Below are positions 42,106 to 51,595 of a DNA stretch of 64,000 nucleotides, piece after piece (within the stretch, counting starts at the first letter, position 1; each line of letters starts with the position of its first letter). This DNA is from JAHDCJ01 sp039028895. GTDB lineage: Bacteria; Bacteroidota; Bacteroidia; Chitinophagales; Saprospiraceae. The position numbers and the translations under genes are program-made. The stretch spans positions 14,947-78,946 of the forward strand of contig JBCCHF010000032.1 of the NCBI GenBank assembly GCA_039028895.1. Direction: 5' to 3'. The notes under the pieces are model-generated. The model was not told the DNA's origin. It did not search any database and worked only from the letters and a program-made list of their open reading frames with translations.

Positions 42106-44922
42106 TTATCGCGTCAGGTACATTGACCTGTTCCGGTCAAGCTCCCTGAAAAACGGATCATCGGTATCTTTGATGAAACGAATTGCCTCACCCGTAGATT
42201 TCATCTCAGGCCCCAATTGCTTGTCCACATTTGGAAATTTATCGAAAGAGAAAACTGGTACTTTAATGGCGTATCCTTCGAGATCTTTGAGAATATCGAA
42301 ATCTGCTAATTTGTTAGTGCCCATCATCACCTTAGTGGCAATATTGAGGTAAGGCACCTTGTATGCTTTAGCGATAAAAGGCGTAGTTCTGGATGCCCGT
42401 GGATTGGCCTCTATGACGTATACTTTCTCATCTTTTATCGCAAACTGGATATTGATCAGGCCTTTGATATTAAGTGCTATGGCCAGTTTTTTCGTGTATT
42501 CAATCATTTTGGCGATAGACTCATCGCTGAGACTATAAGGTGGCAAAACAGCCGAACTATCTCCAGAGTGGATGCCTGCAGGCTCGATATGTTCCATGAT
42601 TCCCATAATATGAACCTCTTCTCCATCACAGATGGCATCGATTTCAGCCTCTTTAGCCCTTTCAAGAAACTGATCGATCAAAATCTTGTTGTCTGGCATA
42701 TGCTTAAGAATCTGCAATACGGACTCTTCGAGTTCGTCATCGTTCAGTACTATTCTCATGCGTTGACCACCGAGTACATATGAAGGCCTTACCAGTACCG
42801 GGTAAGTGACCTCTGTTGCTATCTCCAGCGCTTCGTCCGCATCTCTGGCAGCCCCATATTTTGGATAAGGAATTTCCAATTCTTTCAATAAGTCAGAGAA
42901 AGCTCCCCTATCTTCGGCCAGATCCATTGACGGGAACTGCGTTCCGATGATCGGAATACCTTGTTCATGGAATTTTTGTGCAAGTTTCAAAGCAGTTTGC
43001 CCACCAAGCTGTACGATTATCCCTTCAGGATTTTCCAATTCAATGATTTCTTTAATATGCTCCCAGAAAACCGGCTCAAAGTACAGTTTGTCAGCAACAT
43101 CGAAATCAGTAGATACTGTTTCAGGATTGCAATTGATCATGATCGATTCGTAGCCAGCCTCCTTGATCGCCAACAGCCCGTGAACACAACAATAATCAAA
43201 CTCGATACCCTGACCGATCCTGTTTGGACCTGAGCCAAGAACGATGATTTTCTTATTATCTGATGGTATGGATTCGTTTTCGGTATCAAAAGTAGAATAG
43301 AAGTAAGGGGTAGAAGCTTCAAACTCAGCCGCACAGGTATCTACAATTTTATATGTCCTGCGGATGTCCAGAGCCTTTCTTTGCTTGGTGACCTCTACTT
43401 CACTTATTCTCAACAACCAGGCAATCTGGGCGTCAGAGTAACCAACTACTTTCAGTTCCCTGAAAAAGTCTTCCGGAATATCTTCAGCTACATTATACCT
43501 GATCAACCGCTCTTCCATTTTCACTAAACGCTTGACCTGTTGAATAAACCAGGGGTCAATGAGCGTCAATTTTTGTACAGTCCTTGCCGGAACCCCAAGA
43601 CGAAGGGCGTCTTTCAGGCGGTAAATCCTGTCATCTTTGGCCACTTCAAGTCTTTCAAGAATATCTGCAGTTCTAATCCACTCTTTTTTGTCGCCACCTA
43701 AGCCCATACGACCATTTTCCTGTGACTGACAAGCTTTTTGAAGGGCTTCCAGGAAGTTTCGACCAATAGCCATTACCTCTCCTACTGATTTCATTTGGAG
43801 ACCGAGTGAATGATCAGCACCTTTGAATTTGTTAAAGTTCCATCGCGGCATTTTTACAATGACGTAATCAAGGGTAGGTTCGAAATATGCGGAAGTGGTT
43901 TTAGTAATCTGGTTTTTCAATTCATCGAGTGTATAGCCAATTGCCAATTTGGCTGCAATCTTCGCAATAGGATACCCCGTAGCTTTACTGGCTAGTGCAG
44001 ATGATCGACTTACGCGTGGGTTGATCTCAATCGGAATGAGTGATTCATCCTCTGGATTAAGGGCAAATTGTACATTGCAACCTCCTGCGAAATTCCCAAG
44101 GGAACGCATCATTAAAATAGCATCATCTCTCATTTGCTGATATGCCCTGTCTGAGAGCGTCATTGCAGGTGCAATGGTTATACTGTCTCCGGTATGGATA
44201 CCCATTGGGTCCATATTTTCTACTGTACAAATGATAACAACATTATCGTTATCGTCTCGCAGTAATTCGAGCTCAAACTCCTTCCAGCCCAATACTGCTT
44301 TTTCTACCAGTACTTCATGAGTTGGTGAAGCATTAAGTGCTCTTCTTAACGCAACATCAAAATCTTTTTCCTCATGTACAAATCCGCCGCCTGTTCCACC
44401 AAGTGTGTATGATGGTCTGAGGACTAGTGGAAAGCCAATCTTCTGGGCAGCGTCTTTGCCTTCAAGGAAGGAGTTAGCGATATAGGAAGGCGCCACTGAC
44501 AGGCCTAGCTTTGTAACATGGCGTTTGAATTCATCTCTGTTTTCTGTTAACTCAATGGCATTGAGGTCAACTCCGATTAGCCTTATATTATACTTTTCCC
44601 AAACACCACGATTACCTGCTTCGATAGCAAGATTTAAGGCCGTTTGGCCGCCCATTGTAGGGAGTACCGCATCGATTTGGCGCTCTTCGAGCACTTCGAT
44701 AATACTTTCAACAGTAAGTGGTAAAAGGTAAACGTGATCGGCAGTGACCGGGTCGGTCATAATGGTTGCCGGGTTAGAGTTAATAAGGGTGACTTCAATT
44801 CCCTCTTCTCTTAGGGAGCGGGAGGCTTGAGAGCCGGAGTAGTCGAACTCGCAGGCCTGACCGATAATAATTGGACCAGATCCAATAATAAGTACTGAAC
44901 GAATTGAGGAATCTTTGGGCAT
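42106..44922 (-). CDS. carB: Carbamoyl-phosphate synthase large subunit, short form
   Basis: The 938-residue subunit makes carbamoyl phosphate from bicarbonate, ammonia and two ATP, for arginine and pyrimidines. Both ATP-grasp halves are present: VLIIGSGPIIIGQACEFDYSG and VLGSGPNRIGQGIEFDYCCVH open the two pre-ATP-grasp folds, with PSYTLGGTGGGF and PSYVLGGQRMRIV. It ends about 130 residues earlier than the E. coli protein, so the C-terminal MGS-like allosteric domain is missing. Short CarB is found in Bacteroidota. Its stop codon directly abuts the stop of the convergent rnc gene. No carA is in the window. Confidence 0.96.
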   Translation of the reverse strand: MPKDSSIRSVLIIGSGPIIIGQACEFDYSGSQASRSLREEGIEVTLINSNPATIMTDPVTADHVYLLPLTVESIIEVLEERQIDAVLPTMGGQTALNLAIEAGNRGVWEKYNIRLIGVDLNAIELTENRDEFKRHVTKLGLSVAPSYIANSFLEGKDAAQKIGFPLVLRPSYTLGGTGGGFVHEEKDFDVALRRALNASPTHEVLVEKAVLGWKEFELELLRDDNDNVVIICTVENMDPMGIHTGDSITIAPAMTLSDRAYQQMRDDAILMMRSLGNFAGGCNVQFALNPEDESLIPIEINPRVSRSSALASKATGYPIAKIAAKLAIGYTLDELKNQITKTTSAYFEPTLDYVIVKMPRWNFNKFKGADHSLGLQMKSVGEVMAIGRNFLEALQKACQSQENGRMGLGGDKKEWIRTADILERLEVAKDDRIYRLKDALRLGVPARTVQKLTLIDPWFIQQVKRLVKMEERLIRYNVAEDIPEDFFRELKVVGYSDAQIAWLLRISEVEVTKQRKALDIRRTYKIVDTCAAEFEASTPYFYSTFDTENESIPSDNKKIIVLGSGPNRIGQGIEFDYCCVHGLLAIKEAGYESIMINCNPETVSTDFDVADKLYFEPVFWEHIKEIIELENPEGIIVQLGGQTALKLAQKFHEQGIPIIGTQFPSMDLAEDRGAFSDLLKELEIPYPKYGAARDADEALEIATEVTYPVLVRPSYVLGGQRMRIVLNDDELEESVLQILKHMPDNKILIDQFLERAKEAEIDAICDGEEVHIMGIMEHIEPAGIHSGDSSAVLPPYSLSDESIAKMIEYTKKLAIALNIKGLINIQFAIKDEKVYVIEANPRASRTTPFIAKAYKVPYLNIATKVMMGTNKLADFDILKDLEGYAIKVPVFSFDKFPNVDKQLGPEMKSTGEAIRFIKDTDDPFFRELDRNRSMYLTR

Positions 44923-44997
44923 TATTAATTCAGATTTTAAATGTCCGCAAGAATGCTTCCAGTCACTTTAGAAAGGAAGGTTTTCTATAAATTGGGG

Positions 44998-45005
44998 CAA
45001 ATATA
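44998..45005 (-). promoter_or_regulatory. Putative carB promoter, -7 element
   Basis: TATATTTG on the minus strand matches TAnnTTTG; the -33 region is A/T-rich without a clear TTTG. A start near 44991 leaves a 5' UTR of about 70 nt, in which I see no clear pyrimidine-type attenuator. Confidence 0.42.
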
Positions 45006-45077
45006 CGGAATCTGAATTGGATTTTAATGGCACATTTTAAGTTTTAAATCAGGATATTTCCGGTAAGGTATTTTTCA

Positions 45078-46550
45078 CTAAAAACTAACTGGGAACTTCC
45101 CTAGTTCAATACCCCAGATCAAAGGCAAAAAGAAGTAACTATAGATTGAGATCAGGATGATAGAAACGATGTTCAAAAGGAATCCGGCACGAACCATATC
45201 TTTCATATGAAGGCTTCCTGAACCAAAGACAATCGCATTTGGTGCAGTGGCTACTGGCAACATGAATGCACAGGATGCAGCGATAGTCATAGACACCATC
45301 ATACCAAATGGATGCACATCGATAGCAAGACTAAGTCCGGCAAGCACAGGGAGCATAAGAGTACATGTAGCCATGTTTTGGGTCAGCTCTGTAAGGTAAT
45401 TCACCACGGCTACAATTATCAGCAAAATCAACCACATCGGAACCGCTTCCACCATACTTAACTTCAGACCTATCCAGGTAGTTAGTCCCGAAGCCTGGAA
45501 ACTACCAGCTACAGCAAATGCCCCTCCAAACAAGAGGATCACCTCCCAGGGTAAACGTTTGGCCGTATTCCAATTCATGATCATTTGATCTTGTTTGGCT
45601 CTGCTTGGTATGATAAATAACATCACAGCGCCGATGAGCGCAATTGTGGTATCTGTGACATTAGGGAATAAAGGTGAGATGAGATACTTTCGCGAAATCC
45701 ATGCAACAGCTACTAAAATAAAAATGACCAACACCCACTTTTCTTCGTAACTGATCTTTCCGAGTGATTGAAGTTCTTTATCAATAACATTTTTTGAACC
45801 TGGCACTTCTTTTTTATCTAGTTTGAAAGCATTGGAACTCATATGCCACCAAAGAAATGCACCAAGAACAACTACAAGAGGAAGTGCAAAAATGAACCAC
45901 TTGTCAAAAGGGACATCATAATCATAATACTCCCGGGCAAACTCAACAAAAATGAGATTGGTTGGTGTCCCCACAATAGTAGCCATTCCTCCTATCGAAG
46001 CAGCATAAGCAATACTCATAACCAGAGCTTTCCCAAATAGCTGTGGATTTTGGTCGCTGTAACCAGGTTGACCAAGAATGCTTTCAAATTGAAAAATAAT
46101 GGAAAGCGCAATTGGCAACATCATCATCGTAGTGGCCGTATTCGATATCCACATACTCAGAAATCCGGTGGCAAGAATGAAGCCCAGTAGAATTTGTTTT
46201 TGGTTTGTTCCAGTAAACCTGATGATCTGAAGTGCAATCCGCTTGTGCAGATTCCACCTTTCCATTGCCAATGCAATGACAAAGCCACCAATGAACAGGA
46301 ATATAATTGGGTTGGAATAAAACCCTGCGACATCCTTTATCGGCATAATTGCACAAAGTGGGAACAGCAGCAGAGGCAATAAGGAGGTAATTCCAATAGG
46401 TAATGCCTCAGTTAACCACCATAAAGCAATCCACACCGTGCAGGCGATAACCACAAATGCTACCCTCTCCATATCGGATGGCGCCCTGAGCAGAAGAATG
46501 ATCAGGAAAAGCAGTGGACCGAGAAAAATAAAGATGCCCTTTTGCTTCAT
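45078..46550 (-). CDS. SLC13/DASS family sodium-coupled anion transporter
   Basis: The 490-residue inner-membrane protein has about eleven hydrophobic segments. The two substrate/Na hairpin motifs of the family are recognisable: SNTATTMMMLPIAL near residue 135 and TQNMATCTLMLPV near 385. The family imports di- and tricarboxylates or sulfate with Na+. The exact substrate cannot be read from the sequence. It lies downstream of carB's start on the same strand and is probably a separate unit. Confidence 0.9.
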   Translation of the reverse strand: MKQKGIFIFLGPLLFLIILLLRAPSDMERVAFVVIACTVWIALWWLTEALPIGITSLLPLLLFPLCAIMPIKDVAGFYSNPIIFLFIGGFVIALAMERWNLHKRIALQIIRFTGTNQKQILLGFILATGFLSMWISNTATTMMMLPIALSIIFQFESILGQPGYSDQNPQLFGKALVMSIAYAASIGGMATIVGTPTNLIFVEFAREYYDYDVPFDKWFIFALPLVVVLGAFLWWHMSSNAFKLDKKEVPGSKNVIDKELQSLGKISYEEKWVLVIFILVAVAWISRKYLISPLFPNVTDTTIALIGAVMLFIIPSRAKQDQMIMNWNTAKRLPWEVILLFGGAFAVAGSFQASGLTTWIGLKLSMVEAVPMWLILLIIVAVVNYLTELTQNMATCTLMLPVLAGLSLAIDVHPFGMMVSMTIAASCAFMLPVATAPNAIVFGSGSLHMKDMVRAGFLLNIVSIILISIYSYFFLPLIWGIELGKFPVSF

Positions 46551-46574
46551 AAAGCAAAACTAAATGGTGGGTTA

Positions 46575-47708
46575 TCAATCTAAGATCACCACACGTCTGA
46601 CACCATATAATTTCCCACTATCTTCAAGAAGATTCAGGAAATATACACCAGGTATTAGGTTGTCAACATTAACTTCGTTTCGGATGCCATTCGCTTCAAG
46701 GCCGCTGGTTGATCTTGCTAATCGACCATTTGCATCATAAAACAAAGCTTGAAAACGCTGCTCCGTCTGACTTTCGATGATAATGTTTAGTAGATTGTAT
46801 GATGGATTCGGGAAAACTTCAAAACCATTTTCCTGTTCAGCAAACTGATCAACTGAAGTGACAACACTGGGATCAGTAAGATAAACCACTGAACCAAGGC
46901 TTCCATCATTGTTGACATTAACTGAAACAACAGGTACTTTTTCGAAATTATTGAGAAAGTTGTAAGTGATAGCAGTATCCATTCCCCCGAAAGGGATTTC
47001 TAATCCTATACTAGCTGGATTTACCCAAATGCCAAAGGTCTTGAATTCAATGACAAGATTCGTATAGTCTACAGACTTGGCACGTAATACATCAAAACTT
47101 CCGAAATGAGTTGACATCGACCCCCATGCGTCAACGGTATCTTCCCGATGAGAAGCATAAATTGCCCTGATAGAGTCAATTGGTGGAAATGGTGGCAAGA
47201 ATTCTCCAAGTGCGGGAAAGTCTTCAGGGTCAATTGCCTGAGTGAAGGAAAAATCGTCTTCGAATATATCACCATAGGTGACGGGCGTAGACAGGATTAC
47301 GCTGCTGGAGGTGGGCTCTACCAGGAACGACACTCCAAACCCGGGGTCACCGAAAAACCCAAGTAGCTCAAGCGAATCGCCTGAGTTATCAAAATAGCCT
47401 TCTCCTCCGAAAAATGGCAAGATAATATCAGCTTCAGGGAAACTTGAAACGGCACCGCCCAAAGCAGCATCTAGTACAACTACTGTATCAGCTTGCCAGG
47501 GTTGGTAAGCAGTGAATTTCCATGCCTGGGCAGATGCACTCGATGGTGTTATGCTGGCACCCATTGCGGCAGTATCAGTTGCTGTAAACCTCATTTCTCC
47601 AGGTTGAGGGAACACGGTGTTGGTGATTGAAATTTGAGCTTCGGCATTGAATGAAAGCAAAAACACAAGTAGAATCACCCATTTATTCAAAAGGTTTTGA
47701 AGAACCAT
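46575..47708 (-). CDS. Secreted protein with type A T9SS sorting domain, copy 1
   Basis: The open frame extends to 47801, but the ATG at 47708 begins a normal signal peptide (MVLQNLLNKWVILLVFLLSFNAEAQ) and gives 377 residues, exactly the length of its paralog at 51596-52729. Shared features are AQI(S/T)(I/M)TN after the signal and ADII(L/V)PFF(G/S)G(E/D)GY...LLGFFG or VLGFFG near residue 100. The last 80 residues are a type A T9SS CTD (FEVFPNPSYNLLNI ... GVYFLNLLEDSG), so it is exported and anchored or released at the surface. The central domain is beta-rich and unassigned. Confidence 0.88.
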   Translation of the reverse strand: MVLQNLLNKWVILLVFLLSFNAEAQISITNTVFPQPGEMRFTATDTAAMGASITPSSASAQAWKFTAYQPWQADTVVVLDAALGGAVSSFPEADIILPFFGGEGYFDNSGDSLELLGFFGDPGFGVSFLVEPTSSSVILSTPVTYGDIFEDDFSFTQAIDPEDFPALGEFLPPFPPIDSIRAIYASHREDTVDAWGSMSTHFGSFDVLRAKSVDYTNLVIEFKTFGIWVNPASIGLEIPFGGMDTAITYNFLNNFEKVPVVSVNVNNDGSLGSVVYLTDPSVVTSVDQFAEQENGFEVFPNPSYNLLNIIIESQTEQRFQALFYDANGRLARSTSGLEANGIRNEVNVDNLIPGVYFLNLLEDSGKLYGVRRVVILD

Positions 47709-48152
47709 TTTTTTAATTTTTTGAATGAAATTTTTGTTTGAAACAATTAGGGGAATGTTTTTCTTTTTTTTGCAAAGGACTTGTTTATTTTTTTCAGTCA
47801 ATAAAAAGACGAACCAAAAATCTTGTCAAAATAAACTCATGCTGCCCCTTTGTGCCCCCGGCACAAGGCTGCACATGTTCAAACAATATTTTGACGGCTT
47901 CCCAAGATAACACAATATTATCCTGTAAAGATTTTTTTATTGTCAATAATGGGTGTTCTCAATTTTTCGGTTGTCCTATAACTAAGGGTAAAGTAACGAC
48001 TATGTGTAATAAGTTTGACTGACTTGCCAAAAAAGGTAACACCTCAATTAAACTTTACGTAAATTATAACGTCAAACAACCGCGTTATGTACGCTTTTGA
48101 ATGATCCAGATTGCTCATATAACCCAATAATCATAGATAAAATTTACAATAA
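47709..48152. other. Intergenic region between divergent genes
   Basis: This 444-bp A/T-rich stretch separates the divergent copy-1 T9SS gene and the DUF1800 gene and should hold both promoters. I find no clean TTTG-N20-TAnnTTTG pair. A hairpin near 47847-47869 (TTGTGCC/GGCACAA, 3-nt loop) has no T run and may be a regulatory structure. No convincing small gene is visible. Confidence 0.45.
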
Positions 48153-49799
48153 ATGGCTTCAATTAGTCCCCAGACCGGGAATCTGACCAGATCCCAGGCC
48201 GCCCATCTGCTTCGAAGAGCCACTTTTGGTCCATCTAAAGCTACCTTAGATGGCTATTCAGGAATGGATGTCGATCAGGCTGTAGAATCGTTATTCCAGG
48301 CGCAGCCTCCAGCGCCTGCTCCGCCTATTGACCCCTCAACAGGAACTACTTTTCACGAACGAGAGGAACTTGGAGGTGGTACTATGCCTTTTGTTCTACA
48401 GGCATATATGAAAATATGGTGGGTCAATAATATGCTGGGTTCGGGTGATTCTGCCCTTGAGAAAATCGTTTTCTTTCTCCATAGTCATTTTACCAATTCG
48501 GCGAACAAGATCAACCTTGCTTTTCCACTTTATCACCAAAATGCGCTTTTCAGACATTATGCGTATGGTAGCTTCAAGACTTTGGCAAAGAAGGTATGTC
48601 GGGATTATGCGATGAGCGTTTATCTTGATGGATACACAAACTACTTTACCAGTCCTAATGAAAATTTTGCAAGAGAATTTCTCGAACTCTATACGATAGG
48701 CAAAGGACCTCAGATCGGACCGGGCAATTATACCACCTATACCGAAGACGATGTACAGGCAGCGGCAAGGGTTTTAACGGGTTATTTCCCTTCGGGATAT
48801 CTTGAAGACGCCCAGATTCCGCCCGAAATTCCAATACAGATTGATTCTGATACCGGGCTTTATATGTCCTCAGTTTACCCGGTAATTCACGATCCGTTTC
48901 CAAAAGTCTTTTCTTCAGCTTTTCAAAACACAATAATTACTTCAGGGTCTAATACTATTCCCGAAATTGAGAATGAACTGGATGCCCTGGTAAACATGAT
49001 TTTCAATCAACAGGCTACAGCAGAATACATTTGCCGAAAGCTTTACCGATTTTTCGTTTACTATGACATTACTCAGGAAATCGAGGATGATATCATCCAG
49101 CCAATGACAACTACTTTTATCAACAGTAATTTTGAATTGGTTCCTGTACTAAAGCAATTGCTGAAGAGTCAGCATTTTTATGATACTGATGACGCTCAAA
49201 CCACGAATAACAGGAAAGGGGCCATCATAAAGTCACCTATTGACTTCCTACTTGGTGCCTCAAGGTTCTTCGATGTACCGCTTCCTCCCCAATCGGATAT
49301 TGTGCTGCATTATAATGCCGTTTACGTCTATGCCCTGTATTCGGAGTATATGGATATGGAGCTATTTGAGTCACCAGAAGTAGCAGGTTGGCCCGCTTAT
49401 TTCCAGGAACCCTTCTTCAATAGAAACTGGATCAACGGTACTACGTTGGTAAATCGTTTTGGATCAATGGAAAATCTGGTTCGAGGAATCGATGTTGTTG
49501 GTGGTCTGTACAATTTACGGCTTGATATTCTGGACTATGTTGCCACCCCAGGTAATATCACAACACCAGCCGATCCAAACGTCGTAGTTGAAGAATTGAC
49601 TAATGATCTTTTCCCTTATGGCGCGGATGACGATAAAAAAGCAGCTTTAAAAACCATTTTAACGGATGGTGACATTGATGCTTACTGGACTCAAACCTGG
49701 ATCGACTACCTTGGCGGTGGAAACGAATTGACTGCACGCCTGCGACTTGAAGCATTAATCGATGCCATTCTACAGTCACCTGAATACCAATTGCTCTAA
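48153..49799 (+). CDS. DUF1800 family protein
   Basis: The 548-residue protein matches DUF1800: LTRSQAAHLLRRATFGPS near the start, KIVFFLHSHFTNSANK, NENFAREFLELYTIGKG, and RKLYRFFVYYD later on. No signal peptide is visible. DUF1800 proteins are of unknown biochemical role and are nearly always paired with a DUF1501 protein, as here (20 bp before the next gene). The pair is often linked to secreted or surface proteins. Confidence 0.92.
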   Translation: MASISPQTGNLTRSQAAHLLRRATFGPSKATLDGYSGMDVDQAVESLFQAQPPAPAPPIDPSTGTTFHEREELGGGTMPFVLQAYMKIWWVNNMLGSGDSALEKIVFFLHSHFTNSANKINLAFPLYHQNALFRHYAYGSFKTLAKKVCRDYAMSVYLDGYTNYFTSPNENFAREFLELYTIGKGPQIGPGNYTTYTEDDVQAAARVLTGYFPSGYLEDAQIPPEIPIQIDSDTGLYMSSVYPVIHDPFPKVFSSAFQNTIITSGSNTIPEIENELDALVNMIFNQQATAEYICRKLYRFFVYYDITQEIEDDIIQPMTTTFINSNFELVPVLKQLLKSQHFYDTDDAQTTNNRKGAIIKSPIDFLLGASRFFDVPLPPQSDIVLHYNAVYVYALYSEYMDMELFESPEVAGWPAYFQEPFFNRNWINGTTLVNRFGSMENLVRGIDVVGGLYNLRLDILDYVATPGNITTPADPNVVVEELTNDLFPYGADDDKKAALKTILTDGDIDAYWTQTWIDYLGGGNELTARLRLEALIDAILQSPEYQLL

Positions 49800-49819
49800 C
49801 CCTCGCCAATGTTCTAATC

Positions 49820-51493
49820 ATGAAAAGAAGAAATTTTATAAAACATCTTGCTCGTACTGCTGCAGTTTCCCCATTTGTTATTAATGGTTTGCCAATGAAA
49901 GCTATTGGCTCAAGCAGTATGTTCAAAAGGCTTACTAACGGGCCATTTGAAAACCGAAAAATAGTTTTGATTCAGCTCCATGGTGGTAATGACGGGTTAA
50001 ACACGCTCATTCCAATGGAACAGTATGCTACCTATCAGTCATATCGTACGAATATTGCCATACCAGACACAGGTAACAGGGCCTATGTACCGCTTGATAA
50101 TACGCTGGCCATTCCTGACCAGGTGGGTGTTCATCCTGATATGATGCCGATCAAAACGATGTATGATGCCGGAAAAGTATCTGTTGTTCAGGCAGTTGGG
50201 TATGAAAACGTTAACCAGTCACACTTTCGTAGTCGCGACATCTGGTTTATGGGTGGCAGTTTTGATGAATACAAACGTTCGGGATGGATGGGTCGTTATT
50301 TGGATCATATCTACCCTGATTATCCTGATGCTTATCCGACGACTGATATGCCAGATCCATTAGGCTTGGAAATTGGTACTAAAGTGTCATTGGGTTATCA
50401 CAGGGAAGTTGGCATTCCGGTTGCACTTGCCACAGATGATCCGGGCAACTTTTCAGACCTCATTTCTGGTCTTGGCGGACCTAATCCACAAAATATTCCA
50501 TCTAATTTTTACGGTAATGAATTGCAGTACATCATTGATCTTTATGACAATGCGAATGTATATGCAGCACAATTACAAAACCGTTATAATACCGGCCAAA
50601 ATTATGTGCCTTACCCTATCAATAATGTAATGACCTATCCCGGACCAGCTCCCGTGAATGTCCTTGAAAATCCTTTGGGCTGGCAGTTGCAGACGGTCGC
50701 CCGATTGATCCATGGAGGCTGTAAGACAAGAATTTACCTAGTAAGGATTGGTGGATTTGACACCCACGATGGACAAGTTATACAGAACGATACAACACAT
50801 GGTATGCATGGTGCGCTATTGTATCATCTTTCAACAGCGGTTAAGGCCTTTTTCGATGATCTCGCTGCATCAGGCTATGATGAGGAAGTCATCGCAATGA
50901 CCTTTTCTGATTTTGGCAGACGACCATTTGACAATGCCAGTTTTGGAACCGATCACGGTACTGCAGCTCCGGCTTTCATTTTCGGCAAAGGTGTTGAAGC
51001 TGGTGTGGTAGGTACAAATCCTGACCTTGACAATCTTGATTCGACTAACAATCTTATTGTCCAGCATGATTACCGTCAGATTCTGACCACCTTATTGTGT
51101 GATTGGATGGGGGCAGATAACGATGCCTTGATTGCCGCTGAGTTTGAAGATTGGGCCGATGACAAGTTGCCGCTGATTAGTCCTGAATATAGTGACCCAA
51201 TTACATCCACAGAACCAGTTATTGCATCGACGACCACATTCTCAGCCAGTGTTTATCCTAATCCGACCCAGGATATTATTAAGTATAACCTCCATTCTTC
51301 GGTAGCCAAGCAGGCATCTATTTCGATTTATACTGTGCTTGGACAAGAAATGCTACACAAGAAGGTAAGCCTGGTGGCTGGCGAAAATGAATTCAGTGAA
51401 GACATCAGCCATTACCCTGCAGGACAATATATCCTGACCATTAGAGACGAAGACTTCAAAGTTATGGCCTCCAAGAAAATAACTAAAAAGTGA
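49820..51493 (+). CDS. DUF1501 family protein with Tat-like signal and type A T9SS sorting domain
   Basis: The 557-residue protein starts MKRRNFIKHLARTAAVSPFVI, a twin-arginine type signal. The core is DUF1501 (sulfatase-like alkaline phosphatase superfamily): VLIQLHGGNDGLNTLIP, NQSHFRSRDIWFMGG, RIGGFDTHDGQ, MTFSDFGRRPFDNASFGTDHGTAAPAFIFG. The last 80 residues are a type A CTD (SVYPNPTQDIIKYNL ... YPAGQYILTI), so export across the outer membrane is by the T9SS. It is co-transcribed with the DUF1800 gene. A Tat-plus-T9SS route would be unusual but is supported by both ends of the protein. Confidence 0.92.
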   Translation: MKRRNFIKHLARTAAVSPFVINGLPMKAIGSSSMFKRLTNGPFENRKIVLIQLHGGNDGLNTLIPMEQYATYQSYRTNIAIPDTGNRAYVPLDNTLAIPDQVGVHPDMMPIKTMYDAGKVSVVQAVGYENVNQSHFRSRDIWFMGGSFDEYKRSGWMGRYLDHIYPDYPDAYPTTDMPDPLGLEIGTKVSLGYHREVGIPVALATDDPGNFSDLISGLGGPNPQNIPSNFYGNELQYIIDLYDNANVYAAQLQNRYNTGQNYVPYPINNVMTYPGPAPVNVLENPLGWQLQTVARLIHGGCKTRIYLVRIGGFDTHDGQVIQNDTTHGMHGALLYHLSTAVKAFFDDLAASGYDEEVIAMTFSDFGRRPFDNASFGTDHGTAAPAFIFGKGVEAGVVGTNPDLDNLDSTNNLIVQHDYRQILTTLLCDWMGADNDALIAAEFEDWADDKLPLISPEYSDPITSTEPVIASTTTFSASVYPNPTQDIIKYNLHSSVAKQASISIYTVLGQEMLHKKVSLVAGENEFSEDISHYPAGQYILTIRDEDFKVMASKKITKK

Positions 51494-51561
51494 TTGTGAT
51501 TTGCTTGATTCGAATGATTTAGCAGATTTTTTTGCGCCTTTGGCCAAAAAATCGAGTAATA

Positions 51562-51592
51562 AAAAAAGCCGCTTATTTGAAGCGGCTTTTTT
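51562..51592. terminator. Bidirectional intrinsic terminator
   Basis: A 13-bp perfect stem with core GCCGCTT/AAGCGGC (loop ATTTG), flanked by A and T runs on both sides, lies between the convergent DUF1501 gene and copy-2 T9SS gene. It can terminate both. Confidence 0.9.
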
Positions 51593-51595
51593 GTT

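Noticed and set aside
47847..47869. Hairpin TTGTGCC/GGCACAA considered as a terminator
   Set aside because: No T run follows on either strand, and both flanking genes point away from it.
47725..47910. Small 61-codon ORF upstream of the DUF1800 gene
   Set aside because: Composition follows A/T-rich noncoding sequence (Phe and Lys runs), and it overlaps the upstream region and signal start of the divergent T9SS gene. No supporting motif.
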